Shown here piece after piece: positions 17,144-25,977 of a stretch of DNA of 64,000 nucleotides (its first letter is position 1; each line of letters starts with the position of its first letter). This stretch comes from Gorillibacterium massiliense (GTDB lineage: Bacteria > Bacillota > Bacilli > Paenibacillales > NBRC-103111): NCBI RefSeq assembly GCF_000455485.1, contig NZ_CBQR020000101.1:62001-126000 (forward strand). The letters are read 5' to 3'. Below the pieces are notes generated by a model. The model saw only the letters and a list, made by a program, of their open reading frames with translations, did no database searches and was not told the DNA's origin. The translations under genes were made by a program, and so were the position numbers.

Positions 17144-18013
17144 ATGCAATTGAAGGAGAAAGAAATCGTTGCGTTTGAATTTGCCGACCCGGCAGGCGAC
17201 TTTTATATCCAGCAAGTGACGCGAACCGCTTCATTGGGGCAGTTCAACCACTACCATGATGCTTACGAAATCTATTACCTGTTCTCGGGGAGACGTTATT
17301 ATTTCATCAAGGACGACACGTACCCCATGGCTCCTGGTGATCTCGTCTTTATCAACAAAAAGGATGTGCATCAGACCTCGGACCTCGGACATCCCCAGCA
17401 TGAACGGTTGGTCATGAATTTCACCGATGCTTTTCTCGGGTTCGGGCATCCCCTGTTCAAGCCGGACCTGATGCAGGTTTTTCAGCGCAAAAGCAGCCTT
17501 TACCGGCTGAAGCCCCAGGAACAGCAAGCGGTGGAGGAGTTGTTCCGCAGGTTGGCGGAAGAGATTCGCCTGCGGGAGGAAGGATTCGAACTTTCGATTC
17601 GCCTATTGGTCTCGCAGTTGCTGCTGTTGGCCTACCGAAAGGGCGAGACGGAGATGTCGCTGGCCGACGACCCCATGAGTCCGACCCACAGGCGCATTGC
17701 CGAAGTCGTCCAGTATATCGGGGCTCACTATCAGGAGAGGCTCCCCCTCTCCGATCTGGCTCGGCAATTTCATCTCAGCCCCTCCTACTTGAGCCGCACC
17801 TTCAAAAAGGTGACCGGTTTCACTGTCGTCGGCTACCAAAACCTAACCCGCATCCGAGAAGCCCAGATCATGCTTCAACAGACTGATACCAAGGTGGCGG
17901 ATATCGCCCTCACCGTCGGGTTCGAGCAGTTCGCCCATTTCAACCGCACCTTTCGTCGCATCGCTGGCACAACCCCCAGCCGGTACCGGAGTTGGCGTAG
18001 GGGCGATGTGTAA
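17144..18013 (+). CDS. AraC-family transcriptional regulator with cupin sensor domain
   Basis: The 289-residue protein has an N-terminal cupin sugar-binding domain (about 25-110, with HYHDAYEIYYLFSG and MAPGDLVFINKKDVHQ) and a C-terminal AraC double HTH (about 185-285, ARQFHLSPSYLSRTFKKVTG and FEQFAHFNRTFRR). Divergence from the Gfo/Idh-hydrolase run suggests control of those genes by an intracellular sugar. An in-frame stop just upstream forces the ATG at 17144; a GAGGTGA site lies 13 bases away, slightly far. Confidence 0.92.
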   Translation: MQLKEKEIVAFEFADPAGDFYIQQVTRTASLGQFNHYHDAYEIYYLFSGRRYYFIKDDTYPMAPGDLVFINKKDVHQTSDLGHPQHERLVMNFTDAFLGFGHPLFKPDLMQVFQRKSSLYRLKPQEQQAVEELFRRLAEEIRLREEGFELSIRLLVSQLLLLAYRKGETEMSLADDPMSPTHRRIAEVVQYIGAHYQERLPLSDLARQFHLSPSYLSRTFKKVTGFTVVGYQNLTRIREAQIMLQQTDTKVADIALTVGFEQFAHFNRTFRRIAGTTPSRYRSWRRGDV

Positions 18014-18347
18014 ACGTACATGAAAATTCATCCTTCCTTCCACGATCCCGGCTTCCGTCAACAGGAAGAGCTTATCCGCGGAGAAAAGAATAACCTCCCC
18101 GTTTAATCGAGGAGGCTGTTTCACAATCATTTATCCTACCATTTTGAGTTGCCGGAGTTGTTGTGGTGCCCTCCGCAGTGGACGGCCGCGACGCCAATTC
18201 GGATTGCCGGAACAGCGCCGCCCCCAGCATACCCGTGGAATGCAGCGCGTCCAACACCGTTTTGGACAACATCCCGGAGCCGGGCAAGAGCCTATCCTTT
18301 CTCTTCCGCAACATGGAAAACGTCAGCACATAACCAAAAGAAAAAAA
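18014..18347. other. Intergenic stretch with a weak hairpin
   Basis: This 334-bp gap lies between convergent genes. An imperfect hairpin at 18094-18115 (CCTCCCCG/CGAGGAGG) is followed by TTATTCTTTT on the minus strand and may end transcription. An 85-codon minus-strand frame (18072-18329) has no ribosome binding site or recognisable domain and is not annotated as a gene. Confidence 0.4.
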
Positions 18348-19274
18348 TTACTCCCCTGCGCTCACCGGCATTTTCACCAACATATTCTCCGCCAGCCTGT
18401 AGTACGCCGTGCTCTTGTCTTGTCCGATCCGTCCAACAGCAAATAACGGCATAGCCACCTCTTTTTGCAGCATGGCAAACCACTTTGCCCCATCCTTTTG
18501 TGTCCCAGCCAAAGCGTCCACTACGGAGAAAAGAGTCTGCAAGGTGCCGCCCTGCCCTTTAATAATGGACAGATCTGACCGATCCACGAACAACCCTGGA
18601 TTTTCCAGAATGATTTCATCCGTCCCATCATGGTCCATATCGATAAAAGTCGCATTCCCCCAAGTTTCAAAACCAAGCCACTGATCCGCTTGAGAATCGT
18701 ATACGATCATCTTTTTTAAACCCGGATTCACGGACACCATCTCGATGCTTCCCGGAAAGTATAGCCCCTTTGCTCCATTGGGAATATATTCGTTAAAGCG
18801 TGTAATTCCTACAGGCGGGTTCCCGTTCGAAGTACTGAGAAACGCATCGCCATACACATCCGATATAAGATAGGTCTTTTCCCGCCATGAAAGCACGGCC
18901 GAATAGCGCGAGGTTTGGCGTGTAATGGTTGTATCCTGCTTTTCCTGTTCCCGATAGATCGTTAACGTAACAGGTTGCTCTTCCACCTTGCCGAAAGCAA
19001 GCTCTCCGAGCTTTACCCATTCCGCGGACGCTTTACCGGGAGTCAACGCTTCCAAGGCTAAAGGTTTATAATCGAACATCACCGTATCCGGATATCCCGT
19101 TTGATCCTGACCCGCCTTTGGCTCACCTGTCGGACCGCTGCCGCCGCTGGATGACTCTTGCGGCGTGCTATCCAAGCTTAATACATCCTTCCGACCGCCG
19201 CCGAAAAGATCGCAGCCTGCCCCAACAAACCCAATGACAAGAAAAATCAGGAGGGGGATCATCATCTTTTTCAT
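18348..19274 (-). CDS. Hypothetical lipoprotein
   Basis: The 308-residue protein has a lipoprotein signal (MKKMMIPLLIFLVIGFVGAGC, split by the lipobox GAGC, Cys20) followed by a Gly/Ser/Pro-rich spacer. The mature part is beta-rich and contains DMDHDGTDEIIL (about 218-229), a calcium-binding-like DxDxDG loop as in FG-GAP/VCBS-type domains. This suggests an extracytoplasmic surface-attached protein; no enzyme signature is visible. Only a weak GAAAGAG site precedes the ATG. It is monocistronic, and its role is unknown. Confidence 0.75.
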   Translation of the reverse strand: MKKMMIPLLIFLVIGFVGAGCDLFGGGRKDVLSLDSTPQESSSGGSGPTGEPKAGQDQTGYPDTVMFDYKPLALEALTPGKASAEWVKLGELAFGKVEEQPVTLTIYREQEKQDTTITRQTSRYSAVLSWREKTYLISDVYGDAFLSTSNGNPPVGITRFNEYIPNGAKGLYFPGSIEMVSVNPGLKKMIVYDSQADQWLGFETWGNATFIDMDHDGTDEIILENPGLFVDRSDLSIIKGQGGTLQTLFSVVDALAGTQKDGAKWFAMLQKEVAMPLFAVGRIGQDKSTAYYRLAENMLVKMPVSAGE

Positions 19275-19402
19275 AAACGTTGCGTCACTCTTTCCGTTTC
19301 ATTACCCATTGTCCCAGAAATCGCCGCGATTTTTTCCACGAATATCGGCCCATTTCCCTGCATTCTATGATACAGTATGTACTTGTGGGGAAAAAGCCCC
19401 AT

Positions 19403-19440
19403 CGCGGTTCGTAACCATCCCGCGTTATCAAAACTAAGGG
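19403..19440 (+). promoter_or_regulatory. preQ1-I riboswitch (translational)
   Basis: The leader aligns position by position with the preQ1-I consensus. P1 is CGCGG (19403-19407) paired with CCGCG (19420-19424), a C-rich loop containing GTAACCATCC follows the first strand, and the A-rich tail ends AAAACTAAGG. The tail merges into AAGGGAG, the Shine-Dalgarno of the next gene, so ligand binding would hide it. A small hairpin GGGGAAAAAGCCCC (19387-19400) lies just upstream. The downstream gene is a queuosine-precursor transporter, a known target of this class. Confidence 0.88.
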
Positions 19441-19451
19441 AGAGATTTATC

Positions 19452-20156
19452 ATGTTCAATTTTTGGTGGGGTTTGTTTTTTGTCATTGTCAATTTTGTCC
19501 TGTTTCTCGCCTGCTACCGCCTGTTCGGCATCCGCGGGCTCTACACCTGGATCGGTCTCGCCACCGTGCTGGCCAACATCCAAGTGGTGAAAACCATCGA
19601 AGTCATGGGGATCGTCATGACGTTGGGGAATACGATTTACGCCTCCATCTACATGACCACCGATTCGATGAACGAGCGCTACGGCACGAAGGAAGCTCGA
19701 AAAGCGGTGTGGTACGGCTTCTTTTGCCTATTGACCGCGACGGTGCTGATGCAAATGGTGCTGCACTTCCGCCCCGAGCCCAGCGATATCGCCCAAGGGC
19801 CCTTTGAAACCATCTTCGGTTTGATGCCACGGATCGCCGCCGGGAGTATTTGCGCGTTTCTGGTGAGCCAGCTTTTAGACGTGTTTCTGTTTTCCAAAAT
19901 CAAACGGAAGTTTGCCGCGCGCAATCAGTTTTGGATCCGCATCAACGGAAGCACCATCGTCAGCCAGTTTATCGATACGCTGATCTTTTGCTCCATCGCC
20001 TTCCTCGGCGTGCACACATTCGATGTATGGATTCAAATTTTCCTGACGACATATGTCATGAAGTTTATTATATCCGTCGCCTCGACGCCGGTGCTATATA
20101 TCGCCCGGACGTTTCCGAAAGAAACCGACGCTGAGCTGGCGCCGGGACGAAGCTAA
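19452..20156 (+). CDS. yhhQ: Queuosine precursor transporter (YhhQ/VUT family)
   Basis: The 234-residue protein has about six membrane helices and the COG1738 signatures NIQVVKTIEVMGIVMTLGNTIYAS, DSMNERYGTKEARKAVW and STIVSQFIDTLIF (each recognised as a conserved block). The family takes up preQ1 or preQ0 for synthesis of the tRNA base queuosine. ATG 19452 is chosen over the upstream in-frame start because AAGGGAGAG lies 8 bases before it and is part of the preQ1-I riboswitch. The agreement between riboswitch and product supports both calls. It is followed by a strong terminator. Confidence 0.93.
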   Translation: MFNFWWGLFFVIVNFVLFLACYRLFGIRGLYTWIGLATVLANIQVVKTIEVMGIVMTLGNTIYASIYMTTDSMNERYGTKEARKAVWYGFFCLLTATVLMQMVLHFRPEPSDIAQGPFETIFGLMPRIAAGSICAFLVSQLLDVFLFSKIKRKFAARNQFWIRINGSTIVSQFIDTLIFCSIAFLGVHTFDVWIQIFLTTYVMKFIISVASTPVLYIARTFPKETDAELAPGRS

Positions 20157-20195
20157 GTCCAATAGACGCGGTGAACGGGTACCGATAGGAAAATG

Positions 20196-20234
20196 AGCGG
20201 TTTTGAAGCCTGATTGGCTTCAGGGCCGCTTTTT
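20196..20234. terminator. Rho-independent terminator
   Basis: Outer stem AGCGG/CCGCT, inner stem GAAGCC/GGCTTC, followed by TTTTT. It lies between the convergent transporter and helicase genes. Confidence 0.85.
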
Positions 20235-20254
20235 CATTTACCAGCTCCCTCCCT

Positions 20255-22720
20255 TTACTCCGTCTGCCACTCGGCGGGCAGCAGTGCCCGGTACTTCGGT
20301 TCCCGAAACCGGTCATCCACCAGCACAAGCACCCCTCGGTCCTCCTCCGTGCGAATCAACCGGCCTCCCGCTTGTAAGACTTTATTCATGCCCGGGTAAA
20401 CGTAAGCGTAGTCGAAGCCGTTTTTGCCGGACTCGTCGAAATAACGCCGCAATATCTCCCGCTCCGGCCCCACTTGGGGCAGCCCCACGCCAACCACCAC
20501 TACACCGGTCAGCCGGTCCCCCTTGAGGTCGATGCCCTCCGAGAATATCCCGCCCATCACCGCAAATCCCACCAGCGTTTCCTTGCCATGGTCCTGAAAA
20601 GCCCCGAGAAACTCTTCCCGTTCCTCCTCGGACATGTTCACTTGTTGCACGAGCACCCGCCCCGGCGTCTCCCTCTGGGCAAACACCTCATAGACGCCCG
20701 TCATAAACGCATAAGAGGGGAAAAACACGAGATAGTTTCCCGGCCTTTCTTCGGCTAGTCGGTGGATCAGTTCCGCCAGCGGTTCGACAGCCGCCTCCCT
20801 GTCCCGGTAGCGGGTGGACAACGGCTTGACGATCACCTCCAATTGCTCCCGGTGAAAAGGCGAAGGTACCGCGATGCTGTAATCCTCCCTTTCCCCGCCT
20901 AGCATATCGGTATAATACCCGAGGGGCGACAAGGTAGCGGAAAAGAACACATGCGACCGGTAACCCTTCCCCATCTGGCGGAGTAAAAAGGACGGGTCTA
21001 GGCAACTCAGCTTATGAACGGCTGCACCGCTGGAGATTTCCAAGTGCGCAACATAGCGTTCGTCAAACCATTCCGCTGTACGCACAAAGTTTTGGGCGGC
21101 AAAAAAAGTATCCAGCAGCAGGTTCCGTTCCTCCGCTTCTTCGGAAGACGAGGGCGCTCCAGCTTGGCCGGCCAGCTCCTTCTCCGCTTCCAGGAGAAAA
21201 GCTGCACTTAGCTCGACCAATTCCTCCGGCAGCTCCTTGCGGACGGAGCGCAGACCAGCTTGGCCTTCGTCAAACCCATCAGCTGCAGCTTTTCCCGCCT
21301 CCAGCGCCTTTCGCCGGGCGATGAAGTCCCCATTCACGGCGGAAGCGGCGGCGGACAGCCCCGGATTGCGCTTCTTGTACGCCCGCTTTAACTGTAAAAA
21401 CGCCCGCTTGTCCAGCTCTGCCGAATACATGCTGCGAGCCCGGTCCACCAAGTTGTGGGCTTCGTCTACTAGCAAGACGGTTTTCCGCTTTTGCTCCTCC
21501 AGCTGGCGTTTCAACGAAATGCGCGGATCGAACACATAATTGTAGTCACAAATGACGGCATCCGCAGCATAGGCCGCATCCAAAGACAGCTCAAAGGGGC
21601 AGACTCTATGTTTGCGGGCGCAGCGCTCCACCTCCTCACGGGTAATGCGGTTGTCCGTGGAGAGCAGCTCCAGCATCGCTTCATTGATCCGGTCAAAGTG
21701 GCCTTCCGCATACTCGCACTTGTCCGGTGAACAGACAACCTCGTCCTTGAAACAAATTTTCTCTTTTGCCGTGATCGTCACCGTTCGAAACCGCAGCCCC
21801 CGCTTCTCCATCAGGCCAAAAGCTTCTTCCGCCGCCGTCCGCGTCGTCGTCCGAGCTGTTAAATAGAAGAGGCGTGACGATAGCCCAGCACCGATCGCTT
21901 TTACGGAGGGAAACAAGGTAGAGATCGTTTTTCCGATGCCTGTGGGAGCGCGAACAAAGAGCTTCCTGCCGTCCGTTATCGCTTTGTACACCGCTCCCGC
22001 CAGCTTTCGTTGACCGGGCCGGTAACCGGGATAAGGAAAAAGCAATTCACCGATGCTCGCATCCCGCTCCTTTTCATATTGCAGCTGCATCCGGGCAAAC
22101 GGCTCGTAGGTTGCAAAGAGTCCGTCCACAAGCGCCGTTAAAGCAGCAATGTCCATTTGTCTCATAAAATGCTTCTGCTCGCCGGTATGGGCCTGCACAT
22201 AGGTCAGCCGCAGTTTTATTCCCGGCAGATTTTGCCGTATGGCGTACATATACGCATAACAAGCGGCTTGCGCCCAGTGGACCGGATAGGTGTTCTCCTC
22301 GATGGCTGCCAAATCGCCGACCGTCGACTTGATCTCATCGATCATCATCCCGTCGGGAGTGGTTAGCAGGCCGTCGCACCGGCCTTCGAGTGAATACGTG
22401 ATGTCGCCCCGGCAAAAAAACGCTGTCAGGTGTACCTCCTTTTGATCACTCTCGGCATACGTTTCCTGCACCATCCGGTGGATGCGCGCCCCTTCGTTTA
22501 GCTGAGCCATCGCCCCTACACTGAAGCCGCTAATGATGCTGCCGCTGCGGTGCGCGTATTCCGCCAACTGCCTCACCGATAGCCGTACCGCATCAGGATT
22601 TGCAGGCTGGGCAGCATTGGAGTCCTCCGCCGCTCGCAAGCTTTCCTCTTGTTCGGTGCCCGCCGCCGGCTCACCCTCCGGCCTCGTCAATATCCCCTTG
22701 TTATCCGCCGGGTCTGACAT
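20255..22720 (-). CDS. PD-(D/E)xK nuclease-XPD/DinG-type helicase fusion
   Basis: The 821-residue protein combines two activities. Residues about 45-250 contain a PD-(D/E)xK-like nuclease core (EGRCDGLL then IDEIKST, giving the D...ExK pattern). The remainder is a Rad3/XPD/DinG superfamily-2 helicase: Walker A APTGIGKT, DEAH box VDEAHN, four cysteines suited to a 4Fe-4S cluster (KICFKDEVVCSPDKCEY … RVCPFEL), and a C-terminal helicase domain with FSATLSPLG and QAGGRLIR. ATG 22720 follows AAGGAAGGGATAGC. Such proteins are presumed to act in DNA repair. The gene is monocistronic, divergent from an SDR gene. Confidence 0.9.
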   Translation of the reverse strand: MSDPADNKGILTRPEGEPAAGTEQEESLRAAEDSNAAQPANPDAVRLSVRQLAEYAHRSGSIISGFSVGAMAQLNEGARIHRMVQETYAESDQKEVHLTAFFCRGDITYSLEGRCDGLLTTPDGMMIDEIKSTVGDLAAIEENTYPVHWAQAACYAYMYAIRQNLPGIKLRLTYVQAHTGEQKHFMRQMDIAALTALVDGLFATYEPFARMQLQYEKERDASIGELLFPYPGYRPGQRKLAGAVYKAITDGRKLFVRAPTGIGKTISTLFPSVKAIGAGLSSRLFYLTARTTTRTAAEEAFGLMEKRGLRFRTVTITAKEKICFKDEVVCSPDKCEYAEGHFDRINEAMLELLSTDNRITREEVERCARKHRVCPFELSLDAAYAADAVICDYNYVFDPRISLKRQLEEQKRKTVLLVDEAHNLVDRARSMYSAELDKRAFLQLKRAYKKRNPGLSAAASAVNGDFIARRKALEAGKAAADGFDEGQAGLRSVRKELPEELVELSAAFLLEAEKELAGQAGAPSSSEEAEERNLLLDTFFAAQNFVRTAEWFDERYVAHLEISSGAAVHKLSCLDPSFLLRQMGKGYRSHVFFSATLSPLGYYTDMLGGEREDYSIAVPSPFHREQLEVIVKPLSTRYRDREAAVEPLAELIHRLAEERPGNYLVFFPSYAFMTGVYEVFAQRETPGRVLVQQVNMSEEEREEFLGAFQDHGKETLVGFAVMGGIFSEGIDLKGDRLTGVVVVGVGLPQVGPEREILRRYFDESGKNGFDYAYVYPGMNKVLQAGGRLIRTEEDRGVLVLVDDRFREPKYRALLPAEWQTE

Positions 22721-22884
22721 GCTATCCCTTCCTTTATCGCCGCACTTCGCCGTCCCGCACTTTCGCTGCAACAACGCCAGGCACTCTTTCCGTTCACACG
22801 CAAACATTCGTTCTGTTATCATACCATTTTTTCGGAAAATCAGCAGGGGATTTCCGCTATAATAGAAAAAAAGGAGGGATTCTC

Positions 22885-23730
22885 GTGGAGAAACCGTTAG
22901 CCGTTGTCACCGGCGCCAACTCGGGGATGGGCCTTGCCACTACGATAGAACTGGCAAAGCGCGGATACCGGGTCGTCATGGCGTGCCGACACGTCGGGCG
23001 CGGACAAGACGCCCTTGCCGAAGCGTTCAAACAAAGCAGCTCTGGGGATCTGGATTTAATGATATGCGATTTGGGCTCGCTTGCCGGCATCCGCAGCTTC
23101 GCAGCCGAATTCAACCGCAAGTACGATAAGGTAGATGTTTTGATCAACAATGCGGGAGTCGTTTCGATAAAACGCCAAGAGACTTCCGATGGCTTTGAGG
23201 CGATGATGGGTGTCAACCATTTGGGGCACTTTTTACTGACGAACCAGCTGCTTCCGAACCTCCAACGAGCGGAACAAGGACGCATCGTCGTCGTCTCATC
23301 CGGAGCCCACAAAATCGGGTCTATCCGGTTTGCCGACCCCTATTTCAATAAAGGATTTACTGTCTGGAACGGCTACGCCCAGTCAAAACTGGCGAATATC
23401 CTGTTTACGAAAGAACTGGCGAGAAGACTGCAGGATACGAAAGTTACAGTCAACTGCCTGCACCCGGGAGCCGTAGCCACCAGCATCGGCGTCGATCGAA
23501 AGACCGGCTTCGGCAAGCGCATCATGGGGATGACAAAAGCCTTTTTCCTCAGTCCCGCAGAAGGGGCGGACACCGCCATCTATCTGGGCACAAGCCCAGA
23601 TGTACGCGGGGTGAGAGGCGAATATTTTTACAAGAGGAAGATCGCTCCAGTGTCCAAAAACGCAAAAGACCCTCAATTGGCGGCACAATTTTGGGCGTGG
23701 AGCGAGCATGAAGTGGGGCTCGATGAGTGA
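22885..23730 (+). CDS. Short-chain dehydrogenase/reductase (retinol-dehydrogenase-like)
   Basis: The 281-residue classical SDR has TGANSGMG cofactor-binding glycines (residues 9-16), NNAG (about 87-90), a catalytic Ser in VVSSGAH and the YxxxK pair in YAQSK. The C-terminal layout matches retinol/WW-oxidoreductase-like SDRs, which favour NADP. Start GTG 22885 is chosen because AAGGAGGGATTCTC precedes it. A TATAAT lies at 22858-22863, implying a very short leader. Substrate unknown. It ends at a strong terminator about 130 bp downstream. Confidence 0.9.
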   Translation: MEKPLAVVTGANSGMGLATTIELAKRGYRVVMACRHVGRGQDALAEAFKQSSSGDLDLMICDLGSLAGIRSFAAEFNRKYDKVDVLINNAGVVSIKRQETSDGFEAMMGVNHLGHFLLTNQLLPNLQRAEQGRIVVVSSGAHKIGSIRFADPYFNKGFTVWNGYAQSKLANILFTKELARRLQDTKVTVNCLHPGAVATSIGVDRKTGFGKRIMGMTKAFFLSPAEGADTAIYLGTSPDVRGVRGEYFYKRKIAPVSKNAKDPQLAAQFWAWSEHEVGLDE

Positions 23731-23859
23731 CGAAGAAGGAAGGCCGGAACCTTTCAGGAAACCAGCGGTAGAGCACCGAAAGACCGGCACCGATTATGAG
23801 ACTCTCGCCCATTGGCTCGATTCCAACCGAACCTACCCGCAGCTGTTTCCCTTTAATCA

Positions 23860-23892
23860 AAAAGCTACAGTCCACTAGGACCGTAGCTTTTT
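23860..23892. terminator. Bidirectional Rho-independent terminator
   Basis: Stem AAAAGCTAC(A)GTCC/GGAC(C)GTAGCTTTT with a 4-base loop and flanking A- and T-runs lies between convergent genes. Confidence 0.88.
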
Positions 23893-23982
23893 CGCATCTT
23901 CTATAGCATCCGTTCAACCGCGCCAATCGGAACTGCCTCCGTCGAAACTAGCTAGCTGCCAGTACAAAGAACGATTCCCAAT

Positions 23983-24915
23983 CTACTCAACCCGGCCAAA
24001 CGCCTTCAAGAATTTGACGTTCTCGATGATCAGCGTTCCCCGCCACCAGTTTGCGCTGATGGCAAACTCTTTTTCGTAGCCGCCCCAGTTCCAGGTTATG
24101 TCCCATACCCCGCTCGCGTCTCTCGTGTCCAACAGATAGTCGAGCTCTTTCTCCACGATCTCCTCGTTCCCATTGTAATAGGAACTGCCCGGGGATGAGA
24201 TATAGACAGAGGGGCGCATGGTGTACTGGGGCCATTTTGCCGGATCGCGTTCGATTGCCTCATTCACACGGATCGCCAAGGCCTCCGCCAGAAATGTAGC
24301 ATCAAACCGCTCGGACAACCCAGCCTGTCCAATATCGTCGAGAAACGTGCAGTACGCTTGCAGTTCATGAACTTCCAAGTGACCCTGCCGTCTCAGCTTG
24401 TCCACCATTTGATCCGCCAAGTCCAGCGCTTTCTCGTACACAACGGAAGATTCATCGGAGAAACGCAGGAGAAACCCGACCAAAATGGCTGTGGGATTAA
24501 AGCCCATCTCCGCATTGGCTGCCCCGCTGTATGACCACCAAGGGGCACACGGGTACTCGCTATTGGACGGAATGGTAAACGGCCACCCTTTATCCGTCGT
24601 ATATTCGCCTCGTCCCAAAAAGTTCAGAATTCCCTGCGCCAGAGGATGACCGGTCTCCGAGAACCCGATTTCCTTTAACAATAGAACGGCAGTAGACGTC
24701 GTTAAAGGAGATGAGCTTGGGTTCCAGCTATCCGCCTCCAGCGCATGTCCAAAGCCGCCATCCTCGTTTTGGTAGGCCGATAAAGCCTGAAGCACCTCAT
24801 CCCTGCTGCCGTTTTCGAAATGATACCGCCATCGGGCTAGATCGACCGGCCGCGCATTTCGGTACATCCAGGAACCGATTAGTTTGTAGGCTTTTGCATC
24901 CAGCTTCTTCTTCAT
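23983..24915 (-). CDS. Prenyltransferase/terpene-cyclase-fold hypothetical protein
   Basis: The 310-residue protein is helical and has a QNEDGGFGHALE motif (about 50-61), the QxxxGxF/W-type repeat of the squalene-cyclase and prenyltransferase-beta fold. A later GVWDITWNWGG segment gives a second such turn. Close relatives are usually annotated as hypothetical. The DxDD catalytic motif of cyclases was not found, so enzyme activity is doubtful and a scaffold or lyase-like role is possible. ATG 24915 is better spaced from AGGTG than the GTG at 24924. No operon partner. Confidence 0.7.
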   Translation of the reverse strand: MKKKLDAKAYKLIGSWMYRNARPVDLARWRYHFENGSRDEVLQALSAYQNEDGGFGHALEADSWNPSSSPLTTSTAVLLLKEIGFSETGHPLAQGILNFLGRGEYTTDKGWPFTIPSNSEYPCAPWWSYSGAANAEMGFNPTAILVGFLLRFSDESSVVYEKALDLADQMVDKLRRQGHLEVHELQAYCTFLDDIGQAGLSERFDATFLAEALAIRVNEAIERDPAKWPQYTMRPSVYISSPGSSYYNGNEEIVEKELDYLLDTRDASGVWDITWNWGGYEKEFAISANWWRGTLIIENVKFLKAFGRVE

Positions 24916-25025
24916 CTCCCGCACCTGCCTCGCTTATTAGAGTTGTCTCCCATTAAACCATGGAAACCCATCCGCCGTATTGTAAAAAAACGACTTCCGA
25001 CGCTGGCCTCTCCGAGCTTCGGTAT

Positions 25026-25889
25026 TCATTGTTCAGGCGTTATGATGTTCAAGGCCCTTGCACGGGCTTGGGCGGGAGTGACGCCATGGAATTTTTTGAA
25101 CTCGTGAAGCAGATGCGATTGGTCGGTGTAGCGGTATTTCACGACGGCTTCCTGCACATCGAACGTCTCAGAGCGAAGGACGTCCCGCCAAAGGGTCTGG
25201 AATCGCACCAAGGTGGAGAGCGTTTTGACGGAAATCCCGATGCGTCCGGCAAATAGGCGTTCCAGTTGCCTTTGGCTTACCCCCGTATACGCGCAAATTT
25301 CCTTTGCCGGCAGCGTTCCCCGCCCCTGCAGGATACGGTAAGCCGCATTGAAAACATCGGCGTTCATCCGATTTCCATTGAGCTTGGCCATAAGAAACGG
25401 CTCTACTAGCCGCGCCCGTTCCTGAAGCGTGTGCGCAGCGCTGAATCGCTCCATTAGTTGCGCCGTCCAGCCGTTGAAAAATGCATCTACCTCATCCGAG
25501 ATGTTGCTGCTTCCCAAGAGCGTACGGCCAGCAAACAACTGGACGGCCCAAAAATGAAACCGGATACCGAAGATAGAGAGTCTTCCCGCCTGATCCGATC
25601 GACCGGTCGTAAACGGCTCGTCGTTCAATCCGCAAAAACAACTGCTCGCTTCTCCGGTCGTATGGTTGAAATTGAAAATAATGTCCATGCACGTATCCGG
25701 GATAACTAAGCCATGCCCAGCGGGAGCCGGTGACGTTTTTCTTCCTTCATTCTCATATGGCTCCGGCGAACCCCAGAAACAGACGATATATGGCTTCAGC
25801 GCATCGCAAGGCGAAATCTCGGAGTAAGCACGTGAGGACGAAAAGGGAGTCGCTATCAGCGGCCGGTATAACGAATTCAATTGGAACAT
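25026..25889 (-). CDS. AraC-family transcriptional regulator (DUF6597-like N-terminus)
   Basis: The 287-residue protein has an N-terminal cupin-like domain (YSEISPCDALKPYIVCFWGS, then PDTCMDIIFNFN) and a C-terminal AraC HTH (about 175-280, ICAYTGVSQRQLERLFAGRIG). This arrangement matches the one-component AraC group often annotated DUF6597 or helix-turn-helix regulators. ATG 25889 lies 12 bases after GAGG, with longer in-frame starts upstream possible. It lies 88 bp downstream of the MMPL exporter on the same strand, but a hairpin separates them and co-transcription is uncertain. Confidence 0.85.
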   Translation of the reverse strand: MFQLNSLYRPLIATPFSSSRAYSEISPCDALKPYIVCFWGSPEPYENEGRKTSPAPAGHGLVIPDTCMDIIFNFNHTTGEASSCFCGLNDEPFTTGRSDQAGRLSIFGIRFHFWAVQLFAGRTLLGSSNISDEVDAFFNGWTAQLMERFSAAHTLQERARLVEPFLMAKLNGNRMNADVFNAAYRILQGRGTLPAKEICAYTGVSQRQLERLFAGRIGISVKTLSTLVRFQTLWRDVLRSETFDVQEAVVKYRYTDQSHLLHEFKKFHGVTPAQARARALNIITPEQ

Positions 25890-25913
25890 GGGTTCACCAT
25901 CCCTCGTAAAAGC

Positions 25914-25944
25914 GGAGCGGAAAGACGACTTCATCTTCCGCTCC
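25914..25944 (-). terminator. Hairpin, weak terminator
   Basis: Perfect 9-bp stem GGAGCGGAA/TTCCGCTCC downstream of the MMPL gene, followed on the minus strand by GCTTTTACG, a short T-run. Readthrough into the AraC gene is likely. Confidence 0.5.
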
Positions 25945-25977
25945 GTATGGATGCTCAACTATTTTCCCGCTTAACAA

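Noticed and set aside
18072-18329. 85-codon minus-strand frame downstream of the lipoprotein gene
   Set aside because: Protein-like composition but no ribosome binding site and no family; it also crosses a terminator-like hairpin.
23723-23878. 52-codon frame overlapping the SDR stop (ATGA)
   Set aside because: Its end lies inside a strong terminator stem and no family resemblance is seen.
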